Positions 58,518 to 64,000 of a DNA stretch of 64,000 bases are shown here, piece by piece (within the stretch, counting starts at the first letter, position 1; every line of letters begins with the position of its first letter). A model generated the notes under the pieces. That model had not been told where the DNA came from, made no database searches, and saw nothing but the letters and a program-made list of their open reading frames with translations. Both the position numbers and the translations under genes were made by a program. Source of the DNA: Saccharomycopsis fibuligera x Saccharomycopsis cf. fibuligera (Eukaryota > Ascomycota > Saccharomycetes > Ascoideales > Saccharomycopsidaceae); the NCBI GenBank assembly GCA_001936135.1, contig CP012814.1, positions 558,001 through 622,000 of the forward strand, read 5' to 3'.

Positions 58518-59784
58518 AAACCAGGACAGACTTATCGTTATTATTATAATAAACCCTGCCAATAATCAGTTAGTTGGAGCTGAAAGAGAAGATACAGGTA
58601 AGCGATTGGTTCATGTGTAAAGTCCACTGCTTCTACTGATACTGCACTGCAGTGTGTGTTATCGCAGATAGCTTTTATTGGCCGATATTCTATATACTGT
58701 AATCTACAAGATACCATCAGTATTACAATTTCGAATCACAATAGACTATATAACCAGCTGAAGCAGGCATGCACTTTACAGGGTTTCCGTGCAAGCAGAT
58801 AAACTCCAGCTGTTTATATATTGAATATAACTATCACTATATGGGACTGCTAGTGTGATTGAAATTGTGAGTCAACTTTCTTGATCCTACAAGACTTGCA
58901 AGATGAAACACATAATGTGTGACAATTGTCTCTAATATACTATAATGCTCTTGTCACTTTATTTTATTCAACCGTCACAGACAGGTATAAACTAAACTTT
59001 GAAGCTTTAATCTGGACTATTGTGCTCCATGGAACATCGATGATTATCCTCGGAATCTCAGAATATAAGATTTAATTAGTCAGCATTACGTGCTCCTAGG
59101 AACTCCGTCAACGGTGCATGCTGTATGAATATATCTGTTCATGTTTGAAAGACAACAATTGTTGAGCGCCTCAGTGCACATTTACAATTGAAACAAAAAA
59201 AAGATGCAAGATAAAACTTCGGAGAATAACTCGCTAAACCACGCCTCACTGATATATACTGTCTTTCCAACTAATAACAAAAAGTAGGTATTGGATATAG
59301 TCATGCAAAATTTTGTGCACATGGCTTCAGCATTGGAAGTGACATTAAAAATGTCTTGAATCCCGGCGTGTACAAGGTGCGAAAGGGGGGTTTGTAAAAA
59401 ATAATTGTGCCATTAGCAATAATGCGGTGTTTTTGGTCTTTATATAGAGAATGAGCTCAACATCAGATTATTTTCTTACTTGCCTTACTATATACTCAAG
59501 ATAGCCCCCTTTTTAACCCTGTTCAAACAATTGTGTGCTTTTATTACTAGTGATTTTGTATCATTTCCTATTCAAGCAGCTTTAAAGTAATTAAGTATTT
59601 ATTCACAAACTTAGCGAGAAAGCTACATCAAAAATAAGGGCATCGACTTTTGCCTATAAGCTGCTTGAAACCTTGTAACGTTGTAGCTTATACATTCTAT
59701 TCTTCACATCGTAGTTATAGCCTAAAAATTGCACAAAAAAAGCTCAAAATTTTCCAGTAAAGTTGCTAAGAATTGCAATTTTGG

Positions 59785-62250
59785 TCATACGTATAAGTTA
59801 TCAAAATGATAACTCATAGCATGACAATACATTAGGATAACTTCTTCCCAATACCTATTCTGCTCATCTACTTGTACCGCTAGGTGCTCGAGCAACACTT
59901 GCAATTTGTCTGTTTCTGAAATTTTTTCAAAAACCAAAAATAAGCTTTCTATATCTCCTCTAATATTTTCCCGGGAGTTCACTTTCGGTTGATAATCCTC
60001 TTCATCTAATTGCTCCAAGTCGTATTTCATTAAATCGTGAAAGCTATGCTTTGGTGAATCATTATTAGCTTCACTATGACCAAATTTGACTTGATCATAG
60101 CTATTTCGCCACTCTTGAAGATTAGCAACCGAGCAATATTGAAAGTCAGTGAAGAATATATCATATTGAGGTACTAAACTTATTTCATCTTTGACCACTA
60201 GTAGCGTGTGTTTATTAATCTTATTATGTGCTACCCCTTTTTTATGCATTTTTGATAATTTAGTAATCCCAAGCTTCAGAAGTGCAATATTAAAACAATA
60301 TGCCTCCCATGAAACTCTTTCTTTTTTCGAAAATTTCATAAAATAGCCACTAGTGATGAAATTAATACCGCTATCATATTGCTTCAAATGAGTCTCAAGA
60401 CTTTGGCTTTTTTTGGGAAATGGATAATCCAAGTAGCCAAAACTCAGTAACTTTTGTACACATCCAGTGTCAAATAGTTTTCCATAGCAGCAAAGTTCAA
60501 GAAAAAAATAGCGATTGTTCTCTTCTAAAGAAAGCGGATAATTACACAGACCATTGTTCTTCATTTTAACGCCATCAAAAATTTTATAGACGCTAGTAAC
60601 ATGTTGCTCATTTTTGCTTGTGGCAAGCAGCACTGTGTAGACTTCATCGAATGCATTTTTACCAATGATCACATCCTGAATTTTTAGATCATGCAGCGAA
60701 ATAAGTTCTGGCCTCTTATTCATGCACTTCCAAATGGGGTAAGTCCAAGTATGTTTATTGAATTGTGTAGACGAAGTCTCTTTACTGTTTTGGGGATTTG
60801 AAAGGTGTTTTAATCTCTCATACAAGAGTTCAGCATATCTATTATTTTCTGGTTCCTTAAAGTACAGAGAGCGATATCCAAATGCTTGATGCTCTTTATA
60901 ATTGTTCTCAAATTTTTTCAGTAGCAACTTGTTGGGTAGATGCAATTTCTTCTTCAATTTTTCGCTGATTAATGAATAATACACTCCATACTTTTCTCTC
61001 ATATCAACCAGTATCATTATAAAAGCAAGAAAGGTTTTGATAACGGGAAAATTATCCGTAGATTTTGTTTCAAAAAGCTTAACTTTCAACAGGCAAAAAC
61101 CGTCAACATTTGTGTCAAAACTTAATAAACTGTCCACAAACTGGTCAATTTTCGCTTCATAGTCAGCGTTGCCATAATCAATATCAAGACCATCCAGATC
61201 TATCATATAAAATAGAAAATTATGAGTATCGCTAATTATCCCTGCAAAGCTTTCCGAGCAAACACTGTTGGCCAATGAATGGTCAAATAGTTTGTAGAAC
61301 ATAGTTTTAAATAGGGGGCGCTTGCGCGATTCTTCAAGGGAAATAACTCTTGGTTCAATACTGATATCAATAAGTGCGGCAACGTTGAGGAAAAGTTGAA
61401 GATCAGAACTTTGATAGAATGTTGACGGCTCTAAGGAAAAACTTCCAACATATGGATTCTCAATTGTTAAGTTTTCATCTTCAAGTTGACCACACACAAA
61501 TATTTTCTTGTATTTTGTTTGAAGAATTGTTGTTAGAAACGCTAAAATTGGTGGCCTCATGAACACATTTTTAAAAGTATCAAGAAAGTGTTTTTTGGTT
61601 TTGCCATTGTGTTTTCTGGAAATTTTGGAAAATGAGGTATGCAAATCCGGAGGATATCTGGTTTTATAAAGATAATAAGTAAGTTCATAAAATTGGCTCT
61701 GAAGCTTTGTTTTTAAAGGATAATCACACCGTGGTAAAATATGATAATTATAATAAGCCAATGTGTTGCGTATTCTTGTAAACTGTCCTATATTACATGT
61801 TATACTGTGCTTATAATAGAGGTCAGGTGGTGGATTAATACTCAAGATTATCTTGAACCTTATAAACATTATTAGGTAGTATTTAACTTCATCAAAAGCA
61901 TTGTCATCAATTTCAAATTGACTAGTTTTGAGATCCCAGTAATAAATTACGGTACGAAATCTATCGTTATACATTCTGACCTTATCAATCTCACCAACGC
62001 TGATTGCTTTATCAATTGGCAATTCCCACAAATTCATTACCCAGCTATTATCAAACGTGACAGTATCATTATTAGCACGCTGGTGCTTCTCGACTTCATT
62101 TTCATAAAGCTTAAGTATTTCTATGAATTCTGGCTTGGTCTTAAAACTTTCACGTAGTTGAAGTGATCTTAAGAAGCTTTTATCAAACTGTTCAATTACT
62201 TGTTGTGAAAAATGGTACATCCCGAATTCTTCAACTGTATCGTCTGCCAT
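59785..62250 (-). CDS. Uncharacterised protein with a degenerate protein-kinase domain
   Basis: I do not recognise this 821-residue protein by name. Residues 1-500 have no familiar motif and are rich in Phe, Tyr, Ile, Lys and Asn. From about 525 a kinase-like outline appears: a glycine-loop remnant GKNAFDEVY (530-538, only the first Gly kept), a VYK lysine (Lys 556) in the place of the ATP-binding lysine, a catalytic-loop equivalent KGVAHNKINKHTLL in which the HRD Asp is Lys 677 and the loop Asn is Thr, and DFQ at 702-704 in place of DFG. Without the catalytic Asp it should be a pseudokinase. It is more AT-rich in codon use than its neighbours, which suggests a lineage-specific or fast-evolving gene. 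There is no signal peptide and no clear membrane span. Fungal FunK1-type kinases are one alternative family. Confidence 0.82.
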   Translation of the reverse strand: MADDTVEEFGMYHFSQQVIEQFDKSFLRSLQLRESFKTKPEFIEILKLYENEVEKHQRANNDTVTFDNSWVMNLWELPIDKAISVGEIDKVRMYNDRFRTVIYYWDLKTSQFEIDDNAFDEVKYYLIMFIRFKIILSINPPPDLYYKHSITCNIGQFTRIRNTLAYYNYHILPRCDYPLKTKLQSQFYELTYYLYKTRYPPDLHTSFSKISRKHNGKTKKHFLDTFKNVFMRPPILAFLTTILQTKYKKIFVCGQLEDENLTIENPYVGSFSLEPSTFYQSSDLQLFLNVAALIDISIEPRVISLEESRKRPLFKTMFYKLFDHSLANSVCSESFAGIISDTHNFLFYMIDLDGLDIDYGNADYEAKIDQFVDSLLSFDTNVDGFCLLKVKLFETKSTDNFPVIKTFLAFIMILVDMREKYGVYYSLISEKLKKKLHLPNKLLLKKFENNYKEHQAFGYRSLYFKEPENNRYAELLYERLKHLSNPQNSKETSSTQFNKHTWTYPIWKCMNKRPELISLHDLKIQDVIIGKNAFDEVYTVLLATSKNEQHVTSVYKIFDGVKMKNNGLCNYPLSLEENNRYFFLELCCYGKLFDTGCVQKLLSFGYLDYPFPKKSQSLETHLKQYDSGINFITSGYFMKFSKKERVSWEAYCFNIALLKLGITKLSKMHKKGVAHNKINKHTLLVVKDEISLVPQYDIFFTDFQYCSVANLQEWRNSYDQVKFGHSEANNDSPKHSFHDLMKYDLEQLDEEDYQPKVNSRENIRGDIESLFLVFEKISETDKLQVLLEHLAVQVDEQNRYWEEVILMYCHAMSYHFDNLYV

Positions 62251-62671
62251 TTTGGTTCAGCGGTTTGCAAGGAACCACAAGGGGATGTAGCTGCTGCTAT
62301 ATGATTGCATGGTTGCAATCAGAATCCCGCCTTGAAAAATTCAAACATTTTAAAACAATAAATAACTGAGGTTCTGCATGATCATGTTGAGACATTTATG
62401 CCTTTTTGTGGTTCGCTTGATTGATACGCATAACGCAGTGTCATTCTTTGTGCGTCATTACGGTAACCCAACATCCATGGACATACGGACATACAACAGA
62501 GCCAAAAATACATCTCAATGAGTTGTACTATCTGAAAATTTCGCTCATGGTTGACTGGCTATAATAAGAAATCTACACACCAGCCCCGCTTTGTTCATTA
62601 AAGCATGACATTGATACCTATCCTACTATGATACAATTTTACCCTAAATTCTACCCAAACATCCACATAAA
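62251..62671. promoter_or_regulatory. Promoter of the 59785 gene and 3' end of CAC2 (421 nt)
   Basis: Tandem minus-strand spacing. It has CATGATCATG-like words near 62377-62387 and no clear TATA box. No gene seen. Confidence 0.5.
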
Positions 62672-64000
62672 CTATTTGCTATCGACAACGGTTGGCACGA
62701 TTCGTCTTTTCTTCTTCTTTCCCTGATCTTTGTCCATAAAGGTGTCCTTTGTGTTGTTTTCGTTGCTGCGACTTTTGTTTTCTGAAGCCTGTACATCCTT
62801 TACCGTTTCGATTTCCTTTTCCTTTTTCGTTTTCAGATTATCAGCATCTATATCGCTTACCTTTTCACCAATGCCCTCATTGCTATCATCGCCACTTGCA
62901 TTGCTTTCCGTTTTCTGTGGCAGTAATTGCGACAATATTGATTGTCGCTTTGAACCACTTTTCTGCAGCAGCATTGCAGCTTCAACGTAAACCTCCCCCA
63001 CTAGTTCACCACTCAAATTAACCACTGAGCAGAAACCATCAGTTGATGAAATAATCAATGTTTTACCATCACTCAGCCATGCGACATCAGTGAAGGCAGA
63101 ATAGTGCAAGTTTGAAACGAGTCCTAATGGTTGGAGCTGTTGAGTATCGTACAAGATAATGGTGTCTTGAGTGGCTACTGCAAACATCATACGGTACGGG
63201 AGGGTGAATACCGACTGTATGGGCTGTTGGTGTGGCGTGGCATTAGAAGCAGCACCTGCTACTTTGGTATCATCTTCTGTGCTTAAAGCTATTGTTGTAT
63301 CATTTTCTCCATCAAGAGACAACTCCACCTTTTCACCCTTCCGGATACCAATCTTTGCTGGCACCTTCAGCCACAGCAGCAGTCCCACCATGCCAAATTT
63401 TTTCAACTTGTATCGCTGTGGAGCAAACGAAATTGCCACTGCTGGTTTTTTCAACCCTGGCAAATGGCAAACTGGCGGACTGTTTAATCCTGCCCTAGTA
63501 TAAACGTATACTGTATTGCGGGTTTCTTCCTTGTTGTCCTCGCCAATATGTTTGAAAATCCCACTGGGAGTCAACAACAAACTGCCGTCTATGGAAAAAG
63601 CCAATCTTCGGAAAAAAGACTGTAATGTTTCATTATGATAAAGTAAAGAGCTGCGGAGGAGTTGCTGGTTTGGATGACCCTCAATGGGGCGTACCGCAGG
63701 TAATGCCACTGGTGGTGATGGCGACACTGAGCGAGTAGCAGCAGCTAAGGATGAGACAGAATTGACGGCTGATGATGATGATGATGATGCCGAAGAAAGG
63801 CGACGTTTGCGATGCGATGAAGGTGGATTCATTTTTGTTTCGTGATTGTTGTGGGATGCATAATTAGCATTGTCGGCTGCAGTCTTTGTAGCACTTCCAA
63901 ACATTCTAGCATGGCCTAATTTTGGTGAAGGAGTAGTCGACACAATTTTGCTTGCCTTTGGGGTGCGGATCAAAGGACTTCCGTCTTTACTATGGACACC
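62672..64000 (-). CDS. CAC2: CAF-1 histone chaperone subunit CAC2, 3' part
   Basis: Cac2 is the WD40 middle subunit of chromatin assembly factor 1, which deposits H3-H4 behind replication forks. The open frame runs off the right edge without an ATG, so the N-terminal beta-propeller blades are missing; 442 residues are visible. They include the typical LYHNETLQSFFRRLAFS and GSLLLTPSGIF segment, NTVYVYTRAGLNSPP, LPGLKKPAVAISFAP, FAVATQDTIILYDTQQLQPLG, NLHYSAFTDVAW and SSTDGFCSVV. A Ser-rich insert (a run of Ser codons near 63766-63795) precedes this block. The tail is Lys/Glu-rich and ends with a basic KKKKRR stretch. No defect is visible in the part present. Confidence 0.93.
   Translation of the reverse strand, partial: GVHSKDGSPLIRTPKASKIVSTTPSPKLGHARMFGSATKTAADNANYASHNNHETKMNPPSSHRKRRLSSASSSSSSAVNSVSSLAAATRSVSPSPPVALPAVRPIEGHPNQQLLRSSLLYHNETLQSFFRRLAFSIDGSLLLTPSGIFKHIGEDNKEETRNTVYVYTRAGLNSPPVCHLPGLKKPAVAISFAPQRYKLKKFGMVGLLLWLKVPAKIGIRKGEKVELSLDGENDTTIALSTEDDTKVAGAASNATPHQQPIQSVFTLPYRMMFAVATQDTIILYDTQQLQPLGLVSNLHYSAFTDVAWLSDGKTLIISSTDGFCSVVNLSGELVGEVYVEAAMLLQKSGSKRQSILSQLLPQKTESNASGDDSNEGIGEKVSDIDADNLKTKKEKEIETVKDVQASENKSRSNENNTKDTFMDKDQGKKKKRRIVPTVVDSK

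Larger units (their letters stand above)
57740..59784. promoter_or_regulatory. ADH upstream region (2.0 kb)
   Basis: Includes the ADH core promoter, a notably GC-rich island around 58050-58220 with CCCGGCCCCGGGGG, several TATA-like words (58509-58517 and 59437-59446 on the plus strand) and the 3' end of the 59785 gene. The open frame at 58091-58387 has no domain features. I see no definite gene. Confidence 0.5.

Overview
The window is nuclear DNA of a budding yeast, most likely a member of the CTG (Ser1) clade near Candida parapsilosis or Lodderomyces. I infer this from small sparse introns with TACTAAC-type branch points, Q/N-rich tails, very frequent long poly(A)/poly(T) runs, and rare CTG codons (none of about 40 leucine codons in the giant gene at 6248-13615 is CTG). 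No tRNA, rRNA, CRISPR array, intact transposon or virus-derived element was seen. I cannot fix the species without a database search.

Layout. 0-1.1 kb holds the last exon of NOG2 (ribosome-assembly GTPase) and the 3' part of its intron, which contains snoRNA-like hairpins. 1.8-3.7 kb (minus) is an unnamed regulator-like protein that looks like a diverged relative of the gene at 19-21 kb. 6.2-13.6 kb (plus) is a 2,455-residue Gly/Ala/Ser-rich repeat protein with glycine-zipper segments and a 428-bp exactly duplicated internal block. 15.0-15.8 kb encodes a small protein with a ubiquitin-like core. 19.0-21.0 kb (minus) encodes a Q/H/N-rich protein ending in what I read as a Medusa (MedA)-type domain. 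This gene stands alone in 16.2 kb: 3.3 kb of gene-free DNA lies downstream and 10.9 kb upstream.

32-50 kb is a dense block of conserved housekeeping genes: CHD1 (chromatin remodeller), COQ8 (coenzyme Q kinase-like protein), NAB2 (poly(A)-RNA binding), MED31/SOH1 (Mediator, split by a 439-nt intron), PRP43 (splicing and ribosome DEAH helicase), DUO1 (DASH kinetochore subunit) and PCS60/FAT2 (peroxisomal acyl-CoA synthetase). 50.7-54.5 kb is a BRE4-like multispanning membrane protein, 56.6-57.7 kb an ADH6-type NADPH alcohol dehydrogenase, 59.8-62.3 kb a protein with a degenerate kinase domain, and 62.7-64.0 kb the 3' part of CAC2 (CAF-1 histone chaperone).

Each gene appears to have its own promoter. 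Divergent pairs share short promoters (COQ8/NAB2, DUO1/PCS60). Nuclear functions (NOG2, CHD1, NAB2, MED31, PRP43, CAC2) dominate but do not form one pathway. The most interesting parts are the lone Medusa-like gene with its giant, GCATGC-rich upstream region, the gene-converted glycine-zipper protein, the pseudokinase, and the structured NOG2 intron.
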